From Pseudofrancisella aestuarii (GTDB taxonomy: Bacteria; Pseudomonadota; Gammaproteobacteria; Francisellales; Francisellaceae), in the NCBI RefSeq assembly GCF_003574475.2, contig NZ_QLIS02000003.1, forward strand, positions 186,001 to 250,000: a stretch of 64,000 nt of DNA. Direction: 5' to 3'. Positions 45,253-55,275 of the stretch are shown here, piece after piece. Position numbers and translations under genes: made by a program. The notes beneath the pieces are model-generated. The model worked only from the letters and a program-made list of their open reading frames with translations. It did not search any database and was not told the origin of the DNA. Within the stretch, counting starts at the first letter, position 1, and each line of letters opens with the position of its first letter.

Positions 45253-46428
45253 GTGACTTACAAAATTTTTAACAATAAGTATATAAAAGATTTTATAACT
45301 CTAGATAACAAAAATACTCCTTGCTACATCTATGACACAAGCCTCCTAAAAGACACTTTCCATGCAGCATACAAGGCTTTAAATGAAAATTTTAACAATG
45401 CGCATATTCATTACGCAATAAAGGCAAACACCCATCCTAAAATAATAGAATTAGCAAAAGAATATAGCATGGGAATAGATTGTGTAAGTGGAGGAGAAAT
45501 ACTACAAGCACTAGATAATAAAATCCCCCCCAGTAATATTGTATTTGCAGGAGTTGGCAAGACCAACCAAGAAATAGATATTGCTTTAGAAAAGGATATT
45601 TTTAGTTTCAACTGTGAGTCTATCCAAGAAATTGAGGTGATTAATGAGAGAGCTAGGAATAAAAATAAGATTGCTTCTATTTGCATACGAATAAACCCAA
45701 ATATTGATGCAAAAACTCACCATTATATAAGCACTGGACAATTTGATGATAAATTTGGTATAGCTTTTTCAACTACCTCCGAGTTTCTACAAAGCCAATT
45801 AGGCGAATTTAAAAATATTAAATTTATTGGATTACATTATCATGTAGGATCTCAAATATTAGATAGAACCGTGTTTGAGTCATTAACTAATACAGTCAAC
45901 AAACATTTTGAAACTTTACTCAACATTGGTATAAAAATTGAACATATTAATTTTGGTGGCGGACTTGGAATAGACTATACGAACCCAAGCCAAAACCCTA
46001 TAGTTGATTTTGATAATTATTTTGAAACTTTTTCAAAAGGGTTTAAATTTAAAAACAGCGTTCAAATACATTTTGAGCTTGGAAGATCTCTTGTTGCACA
46101 ATCAGGAATAATTGTTTCCAATGTACTTTTTAACAAAACTACTCACCTAACTAATTTCTTAATAATAGATGCTGGAATGACTGAGCTAATTCGCCCAGCA
46201 CTTTATCAAGCAAAACATCATATTGAATCACTAAGCATAAATAAAAATATAAAAAAATACCATGTTGTGGGGCCAATTTGTGAGTCTAGCGATATCTTAG
46301 CTAAGAATATAGAACTCCCAGAAACAAATAGAAATGATTTAATAGTAATATACTCAACTGGTGCCTATGCAAAAGTTCTATCAAGCCAGTATAATTTACG
46401 TCCCAGCGCCTCTGAATATTTTATTTAA
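45253..46428 (+). CDS. lysA: diaminopimelate decarboxylase
   Basis: A 391-residue fold-type III PLP enzyme making lysine from meso-diaminopimelate. The PLP lysine is in IHYAIKANTHP; DCVSGGEILQAL, GKTNQEI, RINPNIDAKTHHYISTG, FGGGLGIDY, ELIRPALYQAKH and GPICESSDILAK are all LysA blocks. The start is GTG without a visible ribosome-binding site, and no earlier ATG is in frame. The C terminus stops at RPSASEYFI, about 20-25 residues before most LysA proteins end. It diverges from nuoA. Confidence 0.9.
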   Translation: MTYKIFNNKYIKDFITLDNKNTPCYIYDTSLLKDTFHAAYKALNENFNNAHIHYAIKANTHPKIIELAKEYSMGIDCVSGGEILQALDNKIPPSNIVFAGVGKTNQEIDIALEKDIFSFNCESIQEIEVINERARNKNKIASICIRINPNIDAKTHHYISTGQFDDKFGIAFSTTSEFLQSQLGEFKNIKFIGLHYHVGSQILDRTVFESLTNTVNKHFETLLNIGIKIEHINFGGGLGIDYTNPSQNPIVDFDNYFETFSKGFKFKNSVQIHFELGRSLVAQSGIIVSNVLFNKTTHLTNFLIIDAGMTELIRPALYQAKHHIESLSINKNIKKYHVVGPICESSDILAKNIELPETNRNDLIVIYSTGAYAKVLSSQYNLRPSASEYFI

Positions 46429-46504
46429 ATCTTATAAGGATTTGTTTTTAATCATTATTTTAACTAAAATTCCAATTAACCCTCCCAGTATTTAAGATAC
46501 CCAA

Positions 46505-47890
46505 ATGTCTAACAATGTAAAAACTATCGGCATTTTCACACTAGCAATGCTTAGTGTATCAGCCATATTAAATCTAAGAAACATCCCAGTAATGGCTTCT
46601 TTAGGACTAGAAGCTATATTTTTTTACACTATTGCAGCTTTATTTTTTCTAATTCCAACATCAATGGTTAGTGCTGAACTAGCAACAAAGATTCCAACCA
46701 ATGGCGGAGTTTACTCATGGGTAAAAGTAGCCCTAGGAGAGAAATTAGGATTCATAGCTATTTGGCTTGAATGGTTTAATAACGTTATTGCTTACCCTGC
46801 AACTCTAGTAACCATCGTAGCAACTCTAGTCTTTGCTGGAATACCTTCTTTACAAAACAGCAAATCGCTAATGTTCTTTACTATGATGATTATATTCTGG
46901 GGATGTACTTTTTTTAATTTAAATCAGATTAAAACCTCCACTAAATTAAACATTATTGGGGCATTATTTGGCACGATTTTACCAGGAATATTAATCATCG
47001 GCTTAGGCATAGTATGGGTGCTTGCGGGAAATCAAAGCTCCATAAATTTAAATGACCAAATAATACCCTCTTTTACCCCTTCAAATTTATCTTTACTAGT
47101 AATAGCATTTTCAAGCTATTCAGGTATGCAGCTATTAGCCTTCCATGTCAAAAATGCCAAAAACCCTACCACCACAATCCCCAGAGCAATCTTGATTAGC
47201 GCTATAATCATTCTTTTTATTAGCACAATGTCAGCTCTGAGTATCGCCACAGTAATACCACACAATGAGCTAAATATAACGAATGGAGTTATTGATTCAT
47301 TCTCAAGATTCTTCTCGATATTTCATCTAAAATTCTTAACACCTATATTAGCTATCTGTATAGTAATTGGTGCAACGGCAAGCTTATCAGCATGGTTGCT
47401 AGGACCTGCTAGATCACTCCTTGTTGTTGCTCAAGAAGGCTATTTACCAAAACCTTTAGCTAAACAGAATAAAGCAGGAATGCCTGTAAACATTTTATTA
47501 CTACAAGGAGTGATTGGCACAATATTTTCTAGCCTATACCTATTCACCCCAACATTACAGGATGCCTTTAGTCTACTCATAGCATTGACTTCACAATTTA
47601 CTGTAATGATGTTTATTCTGATATTTATTTCAGCTATTAGATTAAAATACACACACCCTAATAACAATGGTTTTAATATACCATTTGGAAAACTTGGTGC
47701 GTGGATTATTTGTTTAGCAGGTATTACAGCATGTTCAATAGCTTTTGTAATGGGACTATTCCCTTCAAGCTCAATAAGCTCAACAATTTCGATTCATGAA
47801 TATCTTACATATATGCTTATAGCGGATGCCGTAATAATAGGCATACCTCTAATATGGATAACTTACAAAGAAAAAACTAAACAAAAATAA
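46505..47890 (+). CDS. APC-family amino-acid antiporter, GadC-like
   Basis: A 461-residue, 12-helix transporter. The first segment AILNLRNIPVMASLGLEAIF, followed by ELATKIPTNGGVYSWVKVALGE, matches the glutamate:GABA antiporter (GadC) branch of the APC superfamily. Francisella GadC imports glutamate and supports oxidative-stress defence, but this branch has several paralogues, so the substrate is inferred. No glutamate decarboxylase gene is nearby. It ends 4 bases from the convergent lipocalin gene. Confidence 0.8.
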   Translation: MSNNVKTIGIFTLAMLSVSAILNLRNIPVMASLGLEAIFFYTIAALFFLIPTSMVSAELATKIPTNGGVYSWVKVALGEKLGFIAIWLEWFNNVIAYPATLVTIVATLVFAGIPSLQNSKSLMFFTMMIIFWGCTFFNLNQIKTSTKLNIIGALFGTILPGILIIGLGIVWVLAGNQSSINLNDQIIPSFTPSNLSLLVIAFSSYSGMQLLAFHVKNAKNPTTTIPRAILISAIIILFISTMSALSIATVIPHNELNITNGVIDSFSRFFSIFHLKFLTPILAICIVIGATASLSAWLLGPARSLLVVAQEGYLPKPLAKQNKAGMPVNILLLQGVIGTIFSSLYLFTPTLQDAFSLLIALTSQFTVMMFILIFISAIRLKYTHPNNNGFNIPFGKLGAWIICLAGITACSIAFVMGLFPSSSISSTISIHEYLTYMLIADAVIIGIPLIWITYKEKTKQK

Positions 47891-47894
47891 TAAA

Positions 47895-48404
47895 CTACTG
47901 CTTAACCCATACTAATTTATCTGTCTCAAAGCCAAGTCCTTTTGCTTTTTTTACAAAATCTTCTTTAACCGAGTCTGGTACAGTTGGAGTTCTAGATAAC
48001 AACCATAAATAATTATAATTATTACCTGCAATATAGGCATATTTATAATCATCTTCTAAATCAAATATTACATAAGCTCCATAAAATGGCTTAAAGAAAG
48101 AAACTTTTAAGTAGCCAACATTATCTTTTTCAACAAACTTAGCAACGCCTTTAGCATAAGTTCTTTGCTCAGTTATAGGATTAACTCCACTATTAACAAC
48201 TTCTATTGTTCCATCTGAATTTAAGCCATATTCAGCATAAACCTTAATCAACCCTTTCTCAAAACTATTATCAAACCTCGCGATTTCATACCACCTACCT
48301 AAATAATTTTGAGGATTGAAATTCTCAACTGGCTGAATATTATCTGGCTTATGAACACAGCCAACAAGAAGAACAGTAATCAACAACATAAAAAATCTTT
48401 TCAT
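47895..48404 (-). CDS. blc: outer-membrane lipocalin lipoprotein (Blc-like)
   Basis: A 169-residue lipoprotein. The signal peptide MKRFFMLLITVLLVGC ends in a lipobox (LVGC, lipidated Cys16). The lipocalin motif 1 is YLGRWYEIARFD, followed by KGVAKFVEKDNVGYLKVSFF, YAYIAG and LWLLSRTPT, as in Blc. Such proteins bind fatty acids or lysophospholipids at the outer membrane. No Asp at +2 (the residue after Cys is Val), so export to the outer membrane by Lol is expected. Confidence 0.9.
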   Translation of the reverse strand: MKRFFMLLITVLLVGCVHKPDNIQPVENFNPQNYLGRWYEIARFDNSFEKGLIKVYAEYGLNSDGTIEVVNSGVNPITEQRTYAKGVAKFVEKDNVGYLKVSFFKPFYGAYVIFDLEDDYKYAYIAGNNYNYLWLLSRTPTVPDSVKEDFVKKAKGLGFETDKLVWVKQ

Positions 48405-48479
48405 AATACAACTATAAAAATTAACATCAATAAGCTATATAATATTTGTAGCTAAAATATAACTCAATAATTATCTACT

Positions 48480-49463
48480 ATGGAATTAGATTACTTTGGC
48501 TTCATGGATAAGCCGAATATAGCTGATTATAAACTATTTCTTATAAGCGGTGATGAACCATTACAAAAACATAATATTATTGAGAAAATAAATAATTCTT
48601 TTAAAGAAAAAAGCTATGAAATAGCTCGCTATGATATTAGTGAACAAAACCATGATGTCTTATACCATGAAGCAGATAGTTTAAGCCTATTTAGCATGGA
48701 CAAATTCATCCAGTTCACCCTAGATAAACCGCCTCAGAAAAATCTACAAAAGGCTCTAATAGACAATCTCTGCAAACCTAGTGATAACTCATACCTTGTC
48801 ATCTTCAGCGGGTTAAAAAAGCAAAATCTATCTACCAAATGGTTTCAATCATTGAGTCAAAATGCCATACATGTACACATATATGACCCAAACATAAATG
48901 TAGCAATAAGAATAATAAAAAGCGAAATACTTAAAGAAAATGATCTATCACTTTCTGACGAAGCCATACAAATGCTGGCACAAAAAACTGAAGGTAATTT
49001 AATTGCTACAAAACAAATACTAAAATTATTAGGAAGACAGAATCAGAAAACCTTTGATGAACAAACTATAAAACCATTTTTACATGAACACACAAACTAT
49101 AATGTCTTTGACTTATCTGACGCCATCATTGAACAGAAAAAAGCAAAAGCTCTAACTATATTAAACCATATACTCTTAGAAAAAGATAAAGCTACCCTTA
49201 TACTATGGACACTCAAAAGAGAGCTTAGAATAATTTCCCAACTACAAGAAACTAACCCTTCCTATCATCAAAAAGTATTTAGAGAAAATAATATATGGCC
49301 GTCCAAACAAAAATATTATTCATCACTAATAAATAGAGTTCATAGCAAAAACATTATCTCAAATCTACAAAAATGCCTTGATACTGACCTTTGTATAAAA
49401 GGGGTAAAAAAAGGAAACGTGAAAATAATGCTAAATGAAATAGTTTTTGATTTAATCAAATAG
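48480..49463 (+). CDS. holA: DNA polymerase III delta subunit
   Basis: A 327-residue clamp-loader wrench subunit. KLFLISGDEPLQKHNIIEKI is the N-terminal HolA block, then LVIFSGLKKQNLSTKW, LAQKTEGNLIATKQILKLL and a C-terminal collar domain (ATLILWTLKRELRII). The fold is AAA-like without a functional P-loop, as known for delta. It stands alone here, far from lptE or leuS; dnaX, encoding its partner, is 11 kb away. Confidence 0.88.
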   Translation: MELDYFGFMDKPNIADYKLFLISGDEPLQKHNIIEKINNSFKEKSYEIARYDISEQNHDVLYHEADSLSLFSMDKFIQFTLDKPPQKNLQKALIDNLCKPSDNSYLVIFSGLKKQNLSTKWFQSLSQNAIHVHIYDPNINVAIRIIKSEILKENDLSLSDEAIQMLAQKTEGNLIATKQILKLLGRQNQKTFDEQTIKPFLHEHTNYNVFDLSDAIIEQKKAKALTILNHILLEKDKATLILWTLKRELRIISQLQETNPSYHQKVFRENNIWPSKQKYYSSLINRVHSKNIISNLQKCLDTDLCIKGVKKGNVKIMLNEIVFDLIK

Positions 49464-49502
49464 AAAGTTTTAAAATATACTACTCTAATCTAGAGAACAG
49501 GC

Positions 49503-49817
49503 TTATGCGACTCTTTCAAGAGTTGGTTTAATACCTTCGTAACCACTAGCTAAAGCAACTCCATTCTTTGGAATAGAACTTGTTATATTTATATCTATCA
49601 CTTCTATGATATTTGCTAATTTTTTTATAATCTTCTCTATTTTAATTTCTGTACTATGAACCACTAAATTAAAATGTGAAATTCCTTTATTTGCAGTTTC
49701 AAAAACCGTCATTTGCTCTATGTTTACACGGTGACGTGATAATATAGATGAAATTCTCTGTAATACACATAGAGTATTTTCCGTATTTATTGCAATAAAA
49801 TAAATATTCTCGTTCAT
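49503..49817 (-). CDS. ilvN: acetolactate synthase small (regulatory) subunit
   Basis: A 104-residue ACT-domain protein (IYFIAINTENTLCVLQRISSILSRHRVNIEQMTV) that gives valine feedback to the large subunit. It has one ACT domain and almost no C-terminal domain, similar to E. coli IlvN (96) and unlike the 160-residue IlvH. Six bases follow the ilvB stop codon. Last gene of the cluster, convergent with holA. Confidence 0.88.
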   Translation of the reverse strand: MNENIYFIAINTENTLCVLQRISSILSRHRVNIEQMTVFETANKGISHFNLVVHSTEIKIEKIIKKLANIIEVIDINITSSIPKNGVALASGYEGIKPTLERVA

Positions 49818-49823
49818 AATCTA

Positions 49824-51521
49824 TTACTCCTCTATTCCTAATCTGGTATCACTGATAGAAGCTCCTGCTGGAACCATTGGAAATACATTTTCCTGTTGCT
49901 CAACCACTATTTCTAACAAATAAGACTCATCTGAGCTTAACATCTCATCTATCGCATTAGATAAATCTTTTCTTTCAACAACTTTTTGTGCTCCAATATC
50001 ATAGGCTTCCGCTATTTTTATGAAATCTGGAGAACTTATTTTAGTATATGAATATCTCCCATCAAAAAACATTTCTTGCCACTGGCGAACCATTCCAAGA
50101 AAACTATTATTTAAAACAACTATTTTAAGATTTATATTTTCTTGCTTAAGCACTGCCAGCTCTTGGATATTCATCTGGAAGCCGCCATCACCAACAACAA
50201 CTATAACTGTTTTTTTATCTTTAACTCCCATTTTTGCTCCAATAGCTGCAGGAAGAGCAAAGCCCATAGTTCCTAAGCCTCCTGAACTAATATGGGAATT
50301 AGTATCCATAAATCTATAATATCTAGCCGCTATCATTTGATGTTGTCCAACATCAGAAACTATAACAGCCTCGCCTTTAGTCTTTTCTGAAAGAAGATTA
50401 ACCACTTCTGCCATTTTTAACTGACCATCTTTAGGCTTTGTTTCATTCTTTATTATAGCATCAACTTCTTTTTGATACATTTCTGAGAAAAGCTTATGCC
50501 AGTCTTCGTGAGAATTTTTGCATACATAAGGAATAAGCGCCAATAAAGCTTCTTTTGCATCCGCATGAATAGGAACTTCAACCACAACGTTTTTATTAAT
50601 CTCTGAAAGATCTATTTCTATATGTATAATCTTCGCATTTGGTAAATAGTTATTTAAATCGCCAGTAACTCTATCGTCAAATCTCATGCCTACAGCAATA
50701 ACAACATCAGCTTCATTACATAAAACATTTGCTGCATAATTACCATGCATACCTAGCATACCTTTATATAAAGGATGCTCAACAGGGAAAGAAGACAATC
50801 CCAACAAAGTACTAACTACCGGAAGACTTGCTTTCTCTGCTAATGCAAGCATAGCTTCTTCGGCACCAGATAACATAACACCATGTCCAGTTATCAATAT
50901 TGGTTTTTTTGCATTATTTATAAGCTCTGAAGCTTTCAATACACTGTCCATATTCATAACAGGTTTTCTTGTCCATTTTGAATTAGGAGTGCTTTCTGCT
51001 TCTTTATACTCCATCATTCCAACCTGCGCATCTTTTGTGACATCTATAAGAACAGGTCCTGGACGACCACTTTTAGCTATTTCAAAAGCTTTCTTAAATA
51101 TATAAGGAATTTCATTAGGATCCGTAATTTGATAATTCCATTTAGTAGCTGCAACAGTCATTCCTATAATATCAGCCTCTTGGAAAGCATCAGTTCCTAA
51201 AAGAGAGCTAAAAACTTGTCCCGTAATACAAACCACAGGGACTGAATCTATTTGAGCATCCGCTATTCCTGTAATGAGATTTGTAGCACCAGGTCCCGAA
51301 GTGGCAATAGCAACACCTACTTTTTCAGTTGCTCTTGCATATCCTACTGCTCCATGAATAGCAGCTTGTTCATGCCTTACTAACACATGGTGTACGGTAT
51401 CATGTGCATCATGTAAAGCGTCATATGTAGGCATGATTGCTCCACCTGGATAACCAAATACACAATCAACACCTTCTGCTTCTAAGCTTTTTACTATAGC
51501 TTGTGAGCCGGTAATTTGCAT
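49824..51521 (-). CDS. ilvB: acetolactate synthase large (catalytic) subunit
   Basis: A 565-residue ThDP enzyme for the first common step of valine and isoleucine synthesis. The catalytic Glu lies in VRHEQAAIHGAVGYARATEK; GTDAFQEADIIGMT is present; the ThDP/Mg motif is VGDGGFQMNIQELAVLKQEN with IVVLNNSFLGMVRQWQ. A 250-base gap with a weak hairpin separates it from ilvD, so it may have its own promoter. GGAGGG precedes the ATG. Confidence 0.95.
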   Translation of the reverse strand: MQITGSQAIVKSLEAEGVDCVFGYPGGAIMPTYDALHDAHDTVHHVLVRHEQAAIHGAVGYARATEKVGVAIATSGPGATNLITGIADAQIDSVPVVCITGQVFSSLLGTDAFQEADIIGMTVAATKWNYQITDPNEIPYIFKKAFEIAKSGRPGPVLIDVTKDAQVGMMEYKEAESTPNSKWTRKPVMNMDSVLKASELINNAKKPILITGHGVMLSGAEEAMLALAEKASLPVVSTLLGLSSFPVEHPLYKGMLGMHGNYAANVLCNEADVVIAVGMRFDDRVTGDLNNYLPNAKIIHIEIDLSEINKNVVVEVPIHADAKEALLALIPYVCKNSHEDWHKLFSEMYQKEVDAIIKNETKPKDGQLKMAEVVNLLSEKTKGEAVIVSDVGQHQMIAARYYRFMDTNSHISSGGLGTMGFALPAAIGAKMGVKDKKTVIVVVGDGGFQMNIQELAVLKQENINLKIVVLNNSFLGMVRQWQEMFFDGRYSYTKISSPDFIKIAEAYDIGAQKVVERKDLSNAIDEMLSSDESYLLEIVVEQQENVFPMVPAGASISDTRLGIEE

Positions 51522-51692
51522 TTATTATTCACCCTCCACTAAATTAGAGATATTATTATTGATTCTGTACACTTCTTTTCTAGCCTTAGAGATTTTATAG
51601 CTCACCAGCCATTATAAAAATTTATAACACTCATTCTGCATTTTGTGTAAATATTTTTATATGAGTTTTAAAGCGTTAATCGTAATAAAAAG

Positions 51693-51711
51693 AAGCTACT
51701 TTTTTCAGCTT
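51693..51711 (-). terminator. weak terminator-like hairpin between ilvD and ilvB
   Basis: On the minus strand AAGCT and AGCTT pair around a 9-base loop, followed by CTTTTTATT; T-rich sequence lies on both sides, so it could act in either direction. The stem is only 5 bp, extended by A-T pairs. It lies about 60 bases after ilvD. Confidence 0.3.
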
Positions 51712-51771
51712 TTAAAAAAAGTATATCGTTTAAAATAATAAAATAAAGAAAAAACTATAAATCAAGTAAAA

Positions 51772-53460
51772 TTAGTCTAAATCAGTTACACATCCCTGAG
51801 ATGCTGAAGAAACTGTCATAATATACTTTTTCAACGTTCCTCTAGTAGCTTTATAAGCAGGAGCTTTCCAGTCAGCTTTACGCTTAGCCAATTCTTCATC
51901 TGATAAATCTACATTTATCACATTTTTCGTTGCATCAATTGTGATCTTATCGCCATTCTCAATTAAAGCTATCACACCTCCTTCTTGAGCCTCTGGTGCA
52001 ATATGACCAACAATAAACCCATGAGAACCTCCGGAAAAACGTCCATCTGTTATCAATGCCACATCTTTCCCAAGGCCCGCTCCCATTATTAGAGAAGTTG
52101 GTTTTAACATCTCAGGCATACCAGGACCACCTTTAGGGCCTTCATAACGTATAACTATTACATCACCTTTTTTAACCCGACCTTTTTCTACTGCTTTAAC
52201 CATATCTTCTTCAGAATCAAAAACATTAGCCATCCCTGTAAATACTTCACCTTCTTTTCCAGTAATTTTAGCTACTGAACCTTCAGGAGCCACGTTACCT
52301 TTCAATATTTGTAAATGACTTGTTTTCTTTAATGGATTGCTTAATGGTCTAACGATTTCATTATTTTCAGGCAAATCAGCAACTTCAGCTAAATTTTCAG
52401 CCATAGTTTTACCTGTAACAGTCATACAGTCGCCATGAATCATACCTTCTCTTAGAAGCATTTTCATAACTGCTGGAGTTCCACCTATAGCGTGTAAATC
52501 TGCCATAACAAATTTTCCACTTGGTTTAAAATCAGCTAACAATGGGGTCTTATTAGCTATTTCTTGAAAGTCATCGATATTTAAATCTACACCTACAGAA
52601 CTAGCTATAGCTAATAAGTGAAGCACAGCATTAGTAGATCCACCAAGTACTGTAATTACAACCATAGCATTCTCAAATGCTTTTCTAGTCATGATATCTC
52701 TTGGTCTTAGATCAAGCTCTAATAAATTCTTAATCACTTCACCAGCTCTATCACATTCTTTAACTTTTGCAGGCGATGTTGCTGGCGTAGATGAACTAAA
52801 TGGTAAGCTCATACCCATAGCTTCTATAGCACAAGCCATTGTATTTGCCGTATACATACCACCACATGCTCCAGCACCAGGACAAGCCTTTTTAATAGTT
52901 TCTACACGTTCAGACTCTGTAATACTACCGGCAAGACATGCTCCATAACTTTGGAAAGCTGTTACTATGTCTATAGGTTGACCACGAAGAACACCCGCCT
53001 GAATAGTTCCACCGTATATCACAAAACCAGGACGATTTAGACGGCCCAACGCCATCATACATCCAGGCATATTTTTATCACATCCAGGAATAGAAACCAG
53101 GCCATCATACCAATGCGCAGACATTACTGTCTCTATAGAATCCGCAATTAAATCTCTAGATTGAAGAGAGTAACTCATTCCATCTGTACCCATAGATATA
53201 CCATCACTAACACCTATTGTGTTAAATCTCATACCTTTTAAATTAATTGCCTCTACACTGTTTTTAACAAACTGTGCTAGTTGGTTAAGGTGCATATTAC
53301 AAGTATTACCCTCATACCAAACACTTGCTATACCTATTTGAGGCTTACTCATATCATTATCAGTCATGCCTGTACCATACAACATAGCCTGAGATGCGCC
53401 TTGAGATTTATCTTGTGTAAGAACTTTACTATATTTATTTAAAATTTTATCTTTACTCAT
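51772..53460 (-). CDS. ilvD: dihydroxy-acid dehydratase
   Basis: A 562-residue Fe-S enzyme for the third step of valine and isoleucine synthesis. Cluster cysteines lie in [18 protein letters not shown] and [35 protein letters not shown] is the C-terminal signature. The ribosome-binding site AAAGGG lies in the 18-base gap after the threonine-synthase fusion gene, so the two are cotranscribed. Confidence 0.96.
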   Translation of the reverse strand: MSKDKILNKYSKVLTQDKSQGASQAMLYGTGMTDNDMSKPQIGIASVWYEGNTCNMHLNQLAQFVKNSVEAINLKGMRFNTIGVSDGISMGTDGMSYSLQSRDLIADSIETVMSAHWYDGLVSIPGCDKNMPGCMMALGRLNRPGFVIYGGTIQAGVLRGQPIDIVTAFQSYGACLAGSITESERVETIKKACPGAGACGGMYTANTMACAIEAMGMSLPFSSSTPATSPAKVKECDRAGEVIKNLLELDLRPRDIMTRKAFENAMVVITVLGGSTNAVLHLLAIASSVGVDLNIDDFQEIANKTPLLADFKPSGKFVMADLHAIGGTPAVMKMLLREGMIHGDCMTVTGKTMAENLAEVADLPENNEIVRPLSNPLKKTSHLQILKGNVAPEGSVAKITGKEGEVFTGMANVFDSEEDMVKAVEKGRVKKGDVIVIRYEGPKGGPGMPEMLKPTSLIMGAGLGKDVALITDGRFSGGSHGFIVGHIAPEAQEGGVIALIENGDKITIDATKNVINVDLSDEELAKRKADWKAPAYKATRGTLKKYIMTVSSASQGCVTDLD

Positions 53461-53478
53461 TATTTTACCCTTTAATGT

Positions 53479-55275
53479 TTATGGATATGCAATATTATAT
53501 GCATCTATAAATGCCTCAACAGAAGCCTGAATAATATCAGGGGATACGGCTTTCCCTATAGTCTTTATGCCAGCCTTATTCAAGCTCATTTCAACATAAA
53601 CAACTGCGTCAGCACCTTGTCCTCTAATCTTAACTTTATAATCAGTCAATTGATAATCGATACTGCTTGGACACGCCTTACGTAAGGCATTTAACACAGC
53701 ATCTACTGGACCAACACCTATACTTGAAGCAAAAAATTTCTGCCCATCTATTTTTACAATCACTTCTGCCTTAGATTGCTGATCTTGCTCAACAGCCACT
53801 TTAAAAGACTCGACCTCAAGCACATCACTACTTGTTCGATCAACCATTTCTGTAGCATCCTGAATAACGTCCTGCAAATCTGAAATATAAATTGCTTTAC
53901 CTTTGGCTAAAAATCTTTCAATTTGTTCCCTAACTCTAGTAATGAAACTCTCGTCATAATTTGCTCCAAAAACTTCAGCTAATACTTTCTTAATTTCCTC
54001 AATTGTAGGCAACTTATCAAATATAACCTGACTTTGTTCTACAAATATCATCATCTTATTATCAAAGAATTTACTATCATACAGTTTATTAAAATCTGCT
54101 TCACTAGGATAAATAATTGGTGGCTGAATTGCTGATTTAAGCACAACGCTAGGATCTTTAAGCCCTTCTCCAGAAAGTACACATACAACTGTTTCACCTT
54201 TCCTGATTTCGCCATTTTTATGCTTTTTAAGCAAATGGGCCACTGTTGACGCAGAAGCCACCTCAACGAATAAACCTTCTTTTGTAGATAAAATATATTG
54301 AGCTTCTAACATCTTCATATCAGTAACTGAAGATGCTTCACCAGCCGTATTGTAAATAGCATCTATAGCTTTATCTCCATCTATCGGATATGGAACTGCT
54401 ATTGCTGTTGCTATAGTGTCAGCTCTAGTTAAAGCTTCTACTCTATTTTGATTCTTCTCAAAAGCCCTTACCAAGGTATCTGCACCTGTAGATTGAACAC
54501 CTGTTAATCTTGGCATTTTATCAATCAATCCAAGCTCATTATATTCAATAAATCCTTTATAATAAGCTGTCATATTAGTTCCACACCCAATTGGAATAAT
54601 TACCTCATCAGGTACTTGAAAAAGCATTTGATCAACTATTTCAAAAGCTGCTGTCTTCTGTCCTTCCACCCTAAATGCATAATCCCCTGCTAAGAAAAAC
54701 TTCTTAGATTTAGCTATGTCATAAGCCAGTTTAGCTGCATCATTATAGCTTCCTTTTACCTGAATAATTTTTCCACCAAAAGACATAACCTGCGCCAGCT
54801 TTGACATTGAAACACCTTCAGGAACCACAATAAAACAAGGCATTTTTGCTGCTGCTGCATAACAAGCACAAGATGCTGCCATGTTACCAGTTGAAGCAAG
54901 TATAATACCTTTTGCCCCCAACTCTTTAGCTATCGTGATATCAACAGCAGATCCTCTATCTTTAAACGATCCTGTTGGATTTTTACCCTCAACTTTAAAA
55001 TATAGTTCTATACCTAGCTCTTTTCCAATCACCTTACTTTTAATTAGAGGTGTTGCATTTTCTCTTAAAGAAACAAAATTAGCTGGTTCTTTAATTGGCA
55101 TTAATGACAAGTATTTTGATAAACAAGGAACCGCCTGCGTGAAATAATCTAAATTAATTTTGCTTCTAACTTTTACCATATCCATTTGCACTTCCCACGG
55201 AGTACTCTCCCCAGCAAATACGAAGTCATCTGTAGAAACTTTTTCTTTAGTAATAAAATCTATTATTTGATACAT
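53479..55275 (-). CDS. thrC: threonine synthase fused to a LeuA-type C-terminal regulatory (dimer) domain
   Basis: A 598-residue fusion. Residues about 70-395 are a PLP threonine synthase: NPTGSFKDRG holds the PLP lysine (Lys105), with ASTGNMAASCACYAA, VEGQKTAAFEI and PIGCGTNM. Residues about 430-480 form a helical linker with ISDLQDVIQDAT, and about 480-598 match the allosteric domain of isopropylmalate/citramalate synthase: SSIGVGPVDAVLNALRKA, KIRGQGADAVVYVEM and GKAVSPDIIQASVEAFIDAY. It would convert phosphohomoserine to threonine under end-product control, probably isoleucine or leucine (inferred). It heads the ilvD-ilvB-ilvN group. Start chosen at MYQIIDF; an upstream ATG at 55320 adds 15 unlikely residues. 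Confidence 0.85.
   Translation of the reverse strand: MYQIIDFITKEKVSTDDFVFAGESTPWEVQMDMVKVRSKINLDYFTQAVPCLSKYLSLMPIKEPANFVSLRENATPLIKSKVIGKELGIELYFKVEGKNPTGSFKDRGSAVDITIAKELGAKGIILASTGNMAASCACYAAAAKMPCFIVVPEGVSMSKLAQVMSFGGKIIQVKGSYNDAAKLAYDIAKSKKFFLAGDYAFRVEGQKTAAFEIVDQMLFQVPDEVIIPIGCGTNMTAYYKGFIEYNELGLIDKMPRLTGVQSTGADTLVRAFEKNQNRVEALTRADTIATAIAVPYPIDGDKAIDAIYNTAGEASSVTDMKMLEAQYILSTKEGLFVEVASASTVAHLLKKHKNGEIRKGETVVCVLSGEGLKDPSVVLKSAIQPPIIYPSEADFNKLYDSKFFDNKMMIFVEQSQVIFDKLPTIEEIKKVLAEVFGANYDESFITRVREQIERFLAKGKAIYISDLQDVIQDATEMVDRTSSDVLEVESFKVAVEQDQQSKAEVIVKIDGQKFFASSIGVGPVDAVLNALRKACPSSIDYQLTDYKVKIRGQGADAVVYVEMSLNKAGIKTIGKAVSPDIIQASVEAFIDAYNIAYP

Noticed and set aside
45253-46428. FslC-like siderophore decarboxylase
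   Set aside because: The CESSD, RINP-THHYISTG and ELIRPALY blocks are those of diaminopimelate decarboxylase, and no siderophore synthetase lies nearby.
51602-51634. An 11-codon frame (MSVINFYNGW) before ilvB as a possible attenuation leader peptide
   Set aside because: It has only one Val and one Ile, no Leu, no ribosome-binding site and no following terminator/antiterminator pair of convincing stability.
53479-55275. Threonine deaminase (IlvA) instead of threonine synthase for the fusion protein
   Set aside because: SFKDRG and GQKT are threonine-synthase marks, and the C-terminal domain is LeuA-like, not the ACT-like domain of IlvA.
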